Positions 16,337 through 24,330 of a stretch of 64,000 nt of DNA are shown one piece after another; position 1 is the first letter of the stretch, and each line of letters opens with the position of its first letter. The notes beneath the pieces were generated by a model. It searched no databases, was not told the origin of the DNA, and saw only the letters and a program-made list of their open reading frames with translations. Position numbers and translations under genes: made by a program. Source of the stretch: Alkalicoccus daliensis (lineage in GTDB: Bacteria > Bacillota > Bacilli > Bacillales > Salisediminibacteriaceae). Where the stretch lies: positions 120,000 to 183,999 of the forward strand of contig NZ_FNIL01000004.1 of NCBI RefSeq assembly GCF_900103955.1, given 5' to 3'.

Positions 16337-17716
16337 TTATTTCATCACCCGCTGCAGCGCCTGTTCGTGTGCCCGCAGCGTGTTTTCAATATCTGCTTCA
16401 CTGTGGGCAGTAGACACAGAATAGCGGTTCAGCGGCTTCGAATAAATCCCTAAATCAAGCAGTTCATAATCAATCTTTTTCCTCAGTGCTGTGTTGGAAC
16501 AATTCATTTCCCGGAGATTGGTAATATTTTTATCTGTAATTACAATATTAAAGATGCTTCCTTCTCCCATTGCCTGCATGGGAACACCGTAGGAATAGTA
16601 CAGCTTTTCCAGTTCTTGCTTTAAATATGCTGTCTTCTGAAAAACCTGCATCATATTATCATGGGTTTCCAGCAGTTTAATTGTGGCAAGTCCCGCGGCT
16701 AGTGTAGTGGGATGGCCGTTATACGTGCCGCTGTGAAAGAAAGCCTCCCGCTTGTTTCCATTATCATCTCCTGCAGTAAGGATATCTTTACTGGCACCAG
16801 GAGAACAATGTTCCATAATCTCTCTTTTACCGCCAAGAGCGCCTACTGGGAACCCGCCGCCGAGTACTTTTCCCAATGTGGTCAGGTCCGGGGTTACTCC
16901 GTATATTTCCTGCGCCCCGCCCAGCGCCACCCGAAAGCCGGTTTTCACTTCATCAAATATCAATAAGATATCCAGTTCTTCAGTCAATCTCCTCAGCTTT
17001 TCCATAAACTGCTGCTCTGCCGGAATAAATCCGCCCTGGATCGGTTCCATAATAACTGCAGAGAGCTCCGCTGCGTGCTTACGGAGTATTTTTTCAGCTG
17101 CCGGATAGTTGTTAAACGGGAGAATGATCGTATTTTCCACGCAGTAATCGGAAACACCGGTGGATTCAGGTACGGTCAGCGGTTCTTCACTTTCCCCCGC
17201 CAATGCCTCTGCCGGATTGACACTCAGCAGCACCTGATCGTATCCTCCGTGGTAGTGCCCCTCAAATTTCGCAAGTTTCTTTTTTCCTGTATATGCTGCA
17301 GCCAAGCGGGTGGCAAGCATCGTTGCTTCCATTCCTGAGTTGCAGAAACGTACCTGCTCAATTCCCCGGTAAAGGGAAACGAGCTTTTTCGCCATGAGTG
17401 TCTCCAGCCTGTGCGGCGTCCCGAAGATAGTGGTGCCTTTTGAATACATCTGCTCTGTAACAGCCGCAAAGACTTCCGGATGTCCGTGCCCTGTCATCAG
17501 CGCACCATAACACATTAAGTAATCAATGTACTCATTACCGTCTGCATCATACAACCTGCTTCCATGCCCTTCCTCCATGACGATCGGATGCGGTGTGAAG
17601 TATTTAATATTCGCTGTTACACCTCCCGGAATTACCTTTGCTGCTTCCTGATGCAGTTCATATGAAGTTTTTAACTTTTCCGCCAAGGTCGGTTCCTGCG
17701 TTTTTGCCATTTTCAT
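16337..17716 (-). CDS. Class III aminotransferase, glutamate-1-semialdehyde aminomutase-like
   Basis: A 459-residue PLP enzyme of fold type I. The N-terminal half carries VIPGGVTANIKYF and 'YIDYLMCYGALMTGHGHPEV', the cofactor aspartate lies in IFDEVKTGFRVALGG near residue 250, and the Schiff-base lysine in TLGKVLGGGFPVGALGG near residue 282. These features match the HemL subgroup, but it is 25-30 residues longer than HemL and stands alone rather than with hem genes, so it more likely acts on an amino ketone or omega-amino acid than in heme synthesis. The ribosome site GGAGG lies 3 bases from the first ATG and 9 from an ATG two codons later (17710), which may be the true start. Confidence 0.82.
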   Translation of the reverse strand: MKMAKTQEPTLAEKLKTSYELHQEAAKVIPGGVTANIKYFTPHPIVMEEGHGSRLYDADGNEYIDYLMCYGALMTGHGHPEVFAAVTEQMYSKGTTIFGTPHRLETLMAKKLVSLYRGIEQVRFCNSGMEATMLATRLAAAYTGKKKLAKFEGHYHGGYDQVLLSVNPAEALAGESEEPLTVPESTGVSDYCVENTIILPFNNYPAAEKILRKHAAELSAVIMEPIQGGFIPAEQQFMEKLRRLTEELDILLIFDEVKTGFRVALGGAQEIYGVTPDLTTLGKVLGGGFPVGALGGKREIMEHCSPGASKDILTAGDDNGNKREAFFHSGTYNGHPTTLAAGLATIKLLETHDNMMQVFQKTAYLKQELEKLYYSYGVPMQAMGEGSIFNIVITDKNITNLREMNCSNTALRKKIDYELLDLGIYSKPLNRYSVSTAHSEADIENTLRAHEQALQRVMK

Positions 17717-17866
17717 TAGCCTCCGTTTTATAAATGGAATATAAATTTCATTCTACATTATTAAATGAAATATTTACACCATATTTTAAAAACAGGAGAG
17801 AATGAGGCAAACGTCACAGATATACATTTCAGAAAATGCAGTATCCGAATAATAGGCATAAAAAAA

Positions 17867-17890
17867 GAAACCTTTGATTGAAAAGGCTTC
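17867..17890 (-). terminator. Terminator of the small membrane-peptide gene
   Basis: GAAACCTTT (17867-17875) pairs with AAAAGGCTTC (17881-17890), and the minus strand continues into a run of seven T residues. It lies about 50 bases after the stop of the small gene. Confidence 0.75.
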
Positions 17891-17942
17891 TTCATAGTGA
17901 TGTATTTTTGGTTCAAGAAAGTTCAGTGTTCTCTGTTATTTT

Positions 17943-18059
17943 TTAATGCAGCGATGCAAAAGCTTTAACAAAAGCTATTCCCTGGAAAGCCAGAATACTG
18001 AGACTTGTAATTCCCATTGTTCCCATTAAAACATAGCGCACTACATGCATAGTGATCAT
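17943..18059 (-). CDS. Small single-span membrane peptide
   Basis: A 38-codon frame not long enough for ordinary gene calling. The peptide starts MITMHVVRYVLMG, has one hydrophobic helix (about residues 9-32) and ends KAFASLH. The ATG at 18059 has an AGGGAG site nine bases upstream; an in-frame ATG at 18068 is too close to that site. A predicted promoter (TTGCAA-16 nt-TATATT) and a good terminator bracket it, so it looks like a real transcription unit. I do not recognise the family. It could be a small membrane regulator or stress peptide; toxin activity cannot be judged from sequence. Confidence 0.6.
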   Translation of the reverse strand: MITMHVVRYVLMGTMGITSLSILAFQGIAFVKAFASLH

Positions 18060-18082
18060 TCTTTTCATCTCCCTTTTTTACT

Positions 18083-18110
18083 AATATACTCCTATTATTA
18101 GATTTTGCAA
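18083..18110 (-). promoter_or_regulatory. Promoter of the small membrane-peptide gene
   Basis: On the minus strand TTGCAA and TATATT are spaced by 16 nt, about 15 bases before the ribosome site. The -35 box overlaps one of two copies of GCAATCGAT (18107-18115 and 18136-18144), a likely regulator site. Confidence 0.5.
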
Positions 18111-18235
18111 TCGATAGGATTGTGTAAGATTCTGGGCAATCGATTACATTAAAGAAAAGTAGAATATTTATATAGAAGGAGAGAGTGTTAGCCTGCGTAA
18201 AAAAGAATGCTCAATGAACCGTCCGCTTTTCCTGC

Positions 18236-18436
18236 TCATTCTTCCTCCGGCCAGAAAAGTTCATCCAGGGATTTATCAAGCGCCCGGCAGATAGCAATGC
18301 AAAGATTAATTGTTGGATTATATTTTCCTACTTCAATCAGGCTGATTGTCTGTCTTGTTACCTGTACTTCATCAGCGAGCTTCTGCTGGGAAAGCTTTTT
18401 TTCCTGTCTCGCTGCTTTTACGCGATTAATCTTCAC
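18236..18436 (-). CDS. Small XRE-family transcriptional regulator
   Basis: A 66-residue DNA-binding protein made almost only of a Cro/CI-type helix-turn-helix: QQKLADEVQVTRQTISLIEVG with the recognition helix around residues 26-36, ending LDKSLDELFWPEEE. This ending is typical of the YozG-like small regulators that are paired with a membrane protein of unknown function. The GTG at 18436 is chosen because GGAGG lies six bases upstream; it overlaps the end of the upstream membrane-protein gene by 11 bases, so the two are coupled. It probably represses its own operon through the palindrome at 18983-19012. Confidence 0.85.
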   Translation of the reverse strand: MKINRVKAARQEKKLSQQKLADEVQVTRQTISLIEVGKYNPTINLCIAICRALDKSLDELFWPEEE

Positions 18437-18935
18437 TTTCACCCTCCAGCCGAAGTTTCTCCGCCTTTCGTTCCGCAAGCCAGGGGACAATACCGCTTAA
18501 CAAAGCCAAAGGAACCATATAAATAACTGCACTTACACCGAAAACAAGAAAGAAATAGTATATACTCTGGGCAGTCGTATCTGCATAATTCACTGCGCTG
18601 TTAATTCCGAACAATAAAGCCAGACCCAATCCAATAACTCCACCTATTACCATATTAAACGTAGAATATTTCATTTTGTGCCTTGCATTATATTCTTCTG
18701 CTTTGTCCACAAACAGCTGCAGCTTTTTATATCTGACGATACTGTATAAACTTAAAAGAAGCAGCAGGGAAATTTCCAGCACTGCAGAGGCTTCCCCCGG
18801 TCCGATGCCATAGCGGATATATTTGTATATTATCGACAAAGTAAGCACGGTATATACCAAATACATCATTTCTTTATACACTTTGTTCTCCAGCATTTCC
18901 AAGCGTTCGTCTTTCGAGCCTTTTCTGCCGAACAT
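18426..18935 (-). CDS. Four-helix membrane protein paired with the XRE regulator
   Basis: A 169-residue protein with a charged N-terminus (MFGRKGSKDERLEML) and four predicted membrane segments, two pairs around residues 24-60 and 90-150, ending in a charged tail. I do not recognise a named family with certainty; similar proteins are commonly found next to small YozG-type XRE regulators in Bacillota, often annotated only as DUF proteins. The ATG at 18935 has a GAGGTG site; the longer open frame upstream lacks one and would start inside the operator palindrome. Function unknown; a membrane-stress or peptide-response module is possible. Confidence 0.7.
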   Translation of the reverse strand: MFGRKGSKDERLEMLENKVYKEMMYLVYTVLTLSIIYKYIRYGIGPGEASAVLEISLLLLLSLYSIVRYKKLQLFVDKAEEYNARHKMKYSTFNMVIGGVIGLGLALLFGINSAVNYADTTAQSIYYFFLVFGVSAVIYMVPLALLSGIVPWLAERKAEKLRLEGESED

Positions 18936-18982
18936 ATAACTCACCTCTTCTTTTATTTGACTTAAGCTTAACGGAACTTTAA

Positions 18983-19012
18983 AACTTTTGCAATATATAT
19001 ATTGCAAAAGTT
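18983..19012. promoter_or_regulatory. 30-bp perfect palindrome upstream of the XRE operon
   Basis: The 30 bases are exactly self-complementary: arms start AACTTTTGCAA and meet in an alternating TA centre. It lies about 50 bases before the membrane-protein start and includes a possible -35 (TTGCAA) on the minus strand. Autoregulatory operator of the XRE protein is the simplest reading. Confidence 0.6.
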
Positions 19013-19030
19013 ATTTTCTCCACTAAAAAA

Positions 19031-19050
19031 CGCCTCTCAGTGGAGAGGCG
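19031..19050 (-). terminator. Terminator of the SpoIIAA-like gene
   Basis: CGCCTCTC (19031-19038) pairs with GAGAGGCG (19043-19050), 4-nt loop, followed in the minus direction by six T residues, seven bases past the stop. Confidence 0.85.
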
Positions 19051-19057
19051 CTGCTTC

Positions 19058-19420
19058 TTAGTCTGCTTTTCTCAGCCATACCCGTGCTTTTTCAAGATCT
19101 TCCGTACCAAAGGTGCGAAAGTTGGCTTTCGTAACTGCATCACTTGCTTTCACCGCTGCTGCAGCAATATGAGAGTCGGTAACTAACGCATATTTGTCGA
19201 CGTGCTTCATATTATCTTTCGCAAATGAAAAATATTCTTTCATGGAAGATACATCCACTTTCGGCATATTCACTGCGTACTCTAATATTTTAATAGAACC
19301 ATGCTGCTCAATCATCTGCTCTACTTCTCTTGTTGCTTCTTGACTCTCTTCCTCTGTCAGCTTTCCGTCCACTTCGTATTCAAGAATGTTTCCTTCACTT
19401 GCCGGCAGTTTTTTTAGCAT
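19058..19420 (-). CDS. SpoIIAA-like / STAS-fold protein
   Basis: A 120-residue cytoplasmic protein of the SpoIIAA-like (lipid-binding CRAL/TRIO-STAS-like) family. The pattern ILEYEVDGKLTEEE at residues 11-24 and the closing 'FRTFGTEDLEKARVWLRK' are typical: the N-terminal beta strand opens the fold and the last helix caps it. Biochemical role is not established for the family. The ATG at 19420 has GGAGGA eight bases upstream; the open frame extends 40 codons further without a ribosome site. It stands 123 bases behind uxaB and probably has its own promoter and terminator. Confidence 0.8.
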   Translation of the reverse strand: MLKKLPASEGNILEYEVDGKLTEEESQEATREVEQMIEQHGSIKILEYAVNMPKVDVSSMKEYFSFAKDNMKHVDKYALVTDSHIAAAAVKASDAVTKANFRTFGTEDLEKARVWLRKAD

Positions 19421-19543
19421 GTGACATTCCTCCTTACAGAAGGTTTTTCCCTTTCTATCAGCAGCAAAACGTGTGCGTCCGGAAATTTTTAATATTTCTA
19501 TTTTAAGCAGCCCGAAGCCATTGAATGCAGAATTTATCATTCC

Positions 19544-20953
19544 TTAAAACTTTGCTTTAGCCATTTTCTCAATAAGCTCCAGGTAGGAAGGCAGCAAATC
19601 TTTCAGTTCCTCCAGTTCTTCACCCCAGATTTCTTTGCTTAACAGCATTGCTGTTCTTTTATTTTTATCGTCTTCCTGCCATGCATCAGATAAGCGGCCA
19701 AGTACTTCTTTACTTTCAAAAAGCTTATATTCCATTCCTTTGTACTCTCCGAAAAACTCATCATTCTCCACCTTTACCGGCCTGTAGTAGCGCAGCACTG
19801 ACGCCATCGAGAAAGTGATTCGTTTCGGAGGCGTTCCATGGACTTCCAAATAGGATTTAACTACCGGGAGCAGCCGAACCCTGAATTTCGTGATGGAATA
19901 ACGGGCGATATCTGCTAATTGATGCGGATTAAAAGGATTTTGAAACCTATCCAGTACTTGGTCCCGGAAATCTGCCGTTTTCTTTTTATCCAGTGTCAGG
20001 ACTGAGCGTATTTCTTCCATTCCATTTTCCACAAACGTACCAAATAGCGGGTTCTTCATCACTTCCTGTACTGTTTTCAATCCATGAACGAGACCTGAGG
20101 CACACATCATCGTATGCGGCCCGTTCAGCAGCCTTACTTTCATTTCCCGGTAGGATTCTGTTTTATCCCAGGTGACGCTCAATCCTGCTTTCTGAAAAGG
20201 AAGCTTCTCCTTTACTTCTGCCGGACCGTCGATCACAAAGGAATAATACGGTTCTGTCACTACCAGCCAGTGATCCTTAAAATTTGTCTTTTCTTCTATT
20301 TTTGCTGCTTTCTCCTCTGAATACCCCGTTACGATCCGGTCTACCAGCGTATTGCAAAAATGAATATTTTCATTGATCCAGGCTGTAAATTCTTTCGGAA
20401 GTTCCCAGTCTGCCGCATGCTGCAAAATAATTCCCTTCAGCATTTCTCCGTTCTGTTCCACCAGCTCACACGGGAGAATGATCAGTCCGGGAGCCTCGGA
20501 CTTTCCTTTAACTGAAAATCGCCGGGAAAGAAACTCGGTCAGTTTCGCCGGGAAGGAAAGCGGGATATCATTTTCAGCCGGCGGCTCACATTCCTTGTAG
20601 ACGATCCCTGCTTCTGTAGTGTTTGATACGATACATTCCAGCTCATCTGATTCTGCCAGCTGCAGAATTTCCTGCCATTCGTTATAAGCGAAGGTGCGGG
20701 ATATAGTTGTAATTAACAGCTCCTGGTCTACCTTTTTCTGTTCGGAGAGCCCTCTTTCAGCTACATAAAACTGATAGTTCTGCTCCTGAAGAAAATCGGG
20801 GACACTCCCGTTTGGGGAGGGCTGATAAATGACAATGCTTCCTCCATATACTCCTGCACGCTTCATTTTTTCTATCTGCCAGTCAAAAAAGCCGCGCAGA
20901 AAATTCCCTTTGCCAAACTGAAGGATTTTTTCCGGTGTTTTATGGTTTTCCAT
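19544..20953 (-). CDS. uxaB: Tagaturonate reductase
   Basis: A 469-residue polyol-type long-chain dehydrogenase that reduces D-tagaturonate to D-altronate with NADH. The nucleotide-binding start 'ILQFGKGNFLRGF' is near residue 10, and the catalytic-site region 'KVRLLNGPHTMMCASGLVHG' near residue 265 matches mannitol/altronate dehydrogenases. It is third in uxaC-uxaA-uxaB, 14 bases behind uxaA. Length and context identify UxaB rather than fructuronate reductase UxuB. Together with UxaC and UxaA it converts galacturonate to KDG, which KdgK and KdgA elsewhere in the window consume. Confidence 0.93.
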   Translation of the reverse strand: MENHKTPEKILQFGKGNFLRGFFDWQIEKMKRAGVYGGSIVIYQPSPNGSVPDFLQEQNYQFYVAERGLSEQKKVDQELLITTISRTFAYNEWQEILQLAESDELECIVSNTTEAGIVYKECEPPAENDIPLSFPAKLTEFLSRRFSVKGKSEAPGLIILPCELVEQNGEMLKGIILQHAADWELPKEFTAWINENIHFCNTLVDRIVTGYSEEKAAKIEEKTNFKDHWLVVTEPYYSFVIDGPAEVKEKLPFQKAGLSVTWDKTESYREMKVRLLNGPHTMMCASGLVHGLKTVQEVMKNPLFGTFVENGMEEIRSVLTLDKKKTADFRDQVLDRFQNPFNPHQLADIARYSITKFRVRLLPVVKSYLEVHGTPPKRITFSMASVLRYYRPVKVENDEFFGEYKGMEYKLFESKEVLGRLSDAWQEDDKNKRTAMLLSKEIWGEELEELKDLLPSYLELIEKMAKAKF

Positions 20954-20967
20954 GCCTGCCCTCTTTT

Positions 20968-22470
20968 CTAGAGAATGACTCCATTTTTAAAAATGGAAAT
21001 TTCTCTGAAACCGTATTTTTCGTTATTTGCCTGTGTTCTGCCTGCTGCAAGATCAATGATGTAATTAAGCAGTTCATCTGCGCAGTCCGATAGTGCCTGC
21101 CCTTCTGTAATAGCTCCTGCATTAAAGTCGATCCATCTTTTCTTTTTTTCAGCCAGAGCGGAGTTCGTTGAAATTTTCACCGTAGGAACCGGACCTCCAA
21201 AAGGAGTACCTCTTCCTGTGGTAAATAACACAATATGCGCTCCGGCACAGGCGAGCGCAGTAACAGAAATTAAATCATTGCCCGGGCCTTCCAATAACGA
21301 CAATCCCGGTTTTTTCATCCGGTCTCCGTAGGCAAGCACATCCACTACAGGTGAAAATCCTCCCTTCTGTACATTACCGAGAGATTTCTCTTCCAGTGTG
21401 GTAATTCCTCCGGCTTTGTTTCCGGGAGAAGGATTTTCGTATACATTCTGCTCATGCTTTATAAAGTATTCTTTAAACCCATTTACCATGGAAACAATTT
21501 TTTCAAAAACTTCCCTGTTCTCTGCCCGTTCCATCAATAGATGCTCCGCCCCGAAAAGCTCCGGAGTTTCCGTCAGCACGGTCGATCCACCTGCTGCAAT
21601 TAATTTATCAGAGAACTTTCCGAGCAGCGGGTTGCCGGTAATGCCTGAGAACCCATCGGAGCCGCCGCATTTCAGGCCAACTCGCAGTTTTGACAGAGGC
21701 ACGCTTTCCCGCTCAAATGTTTCCACGTGACGGACGAGCTCTTCCATTTCCTCCAGGCCTGCTTCGATTTCATCATCGACCTGCTGCACTTCAATGAACT
21801 TCACCTGTTTTTCTCCAAAGTCGCCCAGCACTTCTTTAAACACTTCAATAAAGTTATTTTCACAGCCTAACCCGAGCACGAGAATTCCCGCGGCATTGGG
21901 GTGGTGAATAAGATCACTGAGAATTTTCTGCGTATTGTGAAGATCATCTCCGAGCTGGGAGCAGCCAAATAAATGCGGGAAGTGATAAATTCCATCCACT
22001 TTTTCACTCTGATACATATCATTTGCTTCTTTCGCAATGATTTCTGCAGTTTTGTTAATACAGCCGACCGTATTGATGATCCATATTTCATTTCGAATTC
22101 CTACGTCCCCGTTGCTGCGGACATAGCCTTCGAACGTCCGCTGGGTGGTTTCCTCCGGAGGTGGATGCTGTACTGGTTTATACTCGTAATCCATCGTCCC
22201 GGAAAGATTTGTGATTGTATTGTGCGTATGCACCCATTCTCCAGCTTTAATATCCTGTGTCGCTCGTCCAATGGGATATCCATACTTGATTACATTTTCT
22301 CCTTCCACAATCGGATAAAGTGCTGCCTTATGTCCCGGAGGCACCTCCTCCAGCATAGTTAATTCGTTATTTCCTTCTGTCCACTTCGAATTCACCGGCA
22401 GCTTTTGCAGGGCGACCACTACATTATCTTTCTCATTTATCTTCAGAAGGTGTTTCATATTGCTGCGCAT
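20968..22470 (-). CDS. uxaA: Altronate dehydratase
   Basis: About 500 residues; removes water from D-altronate to give 2-keto-3-deoxy-D-gluconate. An N-terminal SAF-type domain (about 1-95) precedes the main UxaA domain with 'GYVRSNGDVGIRNEIWIINTVGC' near 115 (only its first part quoted in family motifs), LGLGCENN near 203, GLKCGGSDGFSGITGNP near 275 and the 'TTGRGTPFGGPVPTVKISTN' region near 430. Two adjacent ATG codons overlap the uxaC stop; I chose the second because of spacing from the AGGTG site. Expression is likely coupled to uxaC. Confidence 0.93.
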   Translation of the reverse strand: MRSNMKHLLKINEKDNVVVALQKLPVNSKWTEGNNELTMLEEVPPGHKAALYPIVEGENVIKYGYPIGRATQDIKAGEWVHTHNTITNLSGTMDYEYKPVQHPPPEETTQRTFEGYVRSNGDVGIRNEIWIINTVGCINKTAEIIAKEANDMYQSEKVDGIYHFPHLFGCSQLGDDLHNTQKILSDLIHHPNAAGILVLGLGCENNFIEVFKEVLGDFGEKQVKFIEVQQVDDEIEAGLEEMEELVRHVETFERESVPLSKLRVGLKCGGSDGFSGITGNPLLGKFSDKLIAAGGSTVLTETPELFGAEHLLMERAENREVFEKIVSMVNGFKEYFIKHEQNVYENPSPGNKAGGITTLEEKSLGNVQKGGFSPVVDVLAYGDRMKKPGLSLLEGPGNDLISVTALACAGAHIVLFTTGRGTPFGGPVPTVKISTNSALAEKKKRWIDFNAGAITEGQALSDCADELLNYIIDLAAGRTQANNEKYGFREISIFKNGVIL

Positions 22471-23891
22471 CATACACCTGCTTTCTGTGTCAGCCCAAAA
22501 TATTTCTTCGCATTGTAATAGCAGATATCCTCCACCATTTTCCCGGCCAGCTCATAATCTTCCGGTATTTCACCGCATTCCATCCATTCCCCGAGCATAT
22601 TGCAGAGAATTCTCCGGAAATATTCATGCCTCGTATAAGACAAAAAACTCCGTGAATCCGTCAGCATCCCGACGAAGGTGCTGAGCAGTCCATGATTCGC
22701 TAAATCCCTTAGCTGCTTTAACATACCTGTCTTCTGGTCGTTAAACCACCAGCCGGAGCCGAGCTGCAGTTTTCCTTTCACTCCTTCCGCCTGAAAGTTG
22801 CCGATCGCTGTCGCAATTACTTCATTATGCACAGGATTTAAATTATAAATAATCGTTTTCGGAAGCACATCATGTTTATTTAATGCATTTAAAAATCCGT
22901 TCAATGCTTCTGCGATGGGTGCGTCATCCATCGAATCAAATCCAGTATCGGGCCCAAGCTGGGCGAATCCTTTTTCATTATTATTGCGCAGAGCACCGAG
23001 ATGAAGCTGCATCACCCAGCCGCGGCGGTGATATTCTTCTCCGAGAAACAATAAAAAATGTGTTCGGAATTTTTCCGTTTCCGCTGAGGAGAGCGTTTCT
23101 TTATTTCTTCTTTTGCTGAAAATTTCCGCTGCTTCTTCTTCCGATGCTTCTATAAAAGGCAGTGCCTGAATCCCGTGATCAGAGCTGGCACATCCTCTTT
23201 CCTGAAAGCGATCCATATGAAAGCGGATATTTTCTTTTAAATCTTTATAGGAACGAATTTCTCCGCCCTCTGAAGCAGAAAGCCGGTCAATATAGTCATT
23301 AAAACCAACCAGCTGAATTTCAATCGCTTTGTCCGGACGGAACGTCGGCAGCACCCGGGTCTCCAGTGATGTATTTTCAGCAATCTCCTCATGATATTGA
23401 AGAGTATCCAGCGGGTCATCCGTAGTGCAGACTACTTCTACTCTGGACTTTTTTAAAATGTCCTGTGTCGTCAATGCTTCTTCCTGCAGCTGCCTGTTCG
23501 TCTCTTTCCAAATCTCTTCAGCTGTACTTCGATGCAGCAGCTGATCAACATTAAAATACCTCGTTAGTTCCAGATGAGTCCAGTGGTATAAGGGATTTCC
23601 CAGCGTGTGCGGAACGCTTTCTGCCCACACCCTGAACTTTTCATGATCATTTTCCTTTCCGGTGATTTTCTCTTCAGGAAATCCCAGCGCCCGCATTGCC
23701 CTCCATTTATAGTGGTCTCCGTGCAGCCAAATTTCAGCAATATTACTGAATCTGTGATTTTCACTGATTTCTTTCGGACTTAAATGGCAGTGGAAATCAA
23801 TAATGGGCATATCTTTCGCATACTCGTGATAGAGCTTCTTTCCCTGTTCATTCTGGAGCATAAAATCATCATGGATAAATGGTTTTTTCAT
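22470..23891 (-). CDS. uxaC: Uronate (glucuronate/galacturonate) isomerase
   Basis: A 473-residue amidohydrolase-superfamily isomerase converting D-galacturonate to D-tagaturonate or D-glucuronate to D-fructuronate. It has the metal-binding IIDFHCHLSPKEI near residue 30, 'WLHGDHYKWRAMR' near 55 and 'KLQLGSGWWFNDQ' near 380, all hallmarks of UxaC. A clear GGAGG site precedes the ATG. It is the first gene of the uxaCAB operon. A short open frame with its own ribosome site lies in the leader. Confidence 0.95.
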   Translation of the reverse strand: MKKPFIHDDFMLQNEQGKKLYHEYAKDMPIIDFHCHLSPKEISENHRFSNIAEIWLHGDHYKWRAMRALGFPEEKITGKENDHEKFRVWAESVPHTLGNPLYHWTHLELTRYFNVDQLLHRSTAEEIWKETNRQLQEEALTTQDILKKSRVEVVCTTDDPLDTLQYHEEIAENTSLETRVLPTFRPDKAIEIQLVGFNDYIDRLSASEGGEIRSYKDLKENIRFHMDRFQERGCASSDHGIQALPFIEASEEEAAEIFSKRRNKETLSSAETEKFRTHFLLFLGEEYHRRGWVMQLHLGALRNNNEKGFAQLGPDTGFDSMDDAPIAEALNGFLNALNKHDVLPKTIIYNLNPVHNEVIATAIGNFQAEGVKGKLQLGSGWWFNDQKTGMLKQLRDLANHGLLSTFVGMLTDSRSFLSYTRHEYFRRILCNMLGEWMECGEIPEDYELAGKMVEDICYYNAKKYFGLTQKAGV

Positions 23892-23929
23892 TGGTTTCCT
23901 CCTTGAATTTTTTCAAACAGACGGCCTGC

Positions 23930-23986
23930 TTAAAACAACCTTTCATTTAATTCGAATAGACAGAAGTTAAAGATGATGAATTCCAT
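23930..23986 (-). CDS. Possible leader peptide upstream of uxaC
   Basis: An 18-codon frame (MEFIIFNFCLF...) behind a good ribosome site, TAGGAGAG, nine bases from its ATG, ending 38 bases before uxaC. It is rich in Phe, Ile and Leu. It could be a translated leader that affects uxaC, or chance. No attenuator hairpin is evident. Confidence 0.35.
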   Translation of the reverse strand: MEFIIFNFCLFELNERLF

Positions 23987-24330
23987 AGAAAATCACTCTC
24001 CTATAGAACTGGCCAGCCCATAAAGTAACAATTCATCTGCAGCGGAGAAAATAAATCCCCTCACATTATTTTTGTTTCAAATAAAATAATCTTCATATTA
24101 TTTTTGAAATAATTATTATATATCTACTTTAAAACTTATCACACTATAAAATGATAATTAAACAACTTTATTGTTATTTAATAAAAAAATAGCTGTTTAA
24201 TTGTTTATTGTAAGAAAATTTGTTGTTTTTTGATATTTATTTAACTTTTGTTTACTACAAACGCTTACATTTTCCATCTACAATAAGAATGTAAGCACTT
24301 ACAAAAATTTTTGAAGGGGGAACTTACTTT
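23987..24330. other. Divergent control region, uxaCAB / ABC importer
   Basis: About 344 AT-rich bases between divergent operons. It holds TGTAAGCGTTTGTA (minus strand, 24256-24269), which resembles a cre site with two mismatches, and the palindrome TGTAAGCACTTACA (24290-24303) in front of the binding-protein gene. A possible -10 TACAAT at 24279-24284 lies just before that palindrome. No gene is seen. Confidence 0.55.
24290..24303. promoter_or_regulatory. LacI-type operator, copy 1
   Basis: TGTAAGCACTTACA is a near-perfect palindrome that resembles LacI-family and CcpA sites, with CA in place of the central CG. The same 14-mer plus the following bases recurs at 27772 before the YesL-type gene. 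Its place, just before the ribosome site, suits repression. Confidence 0.6.
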
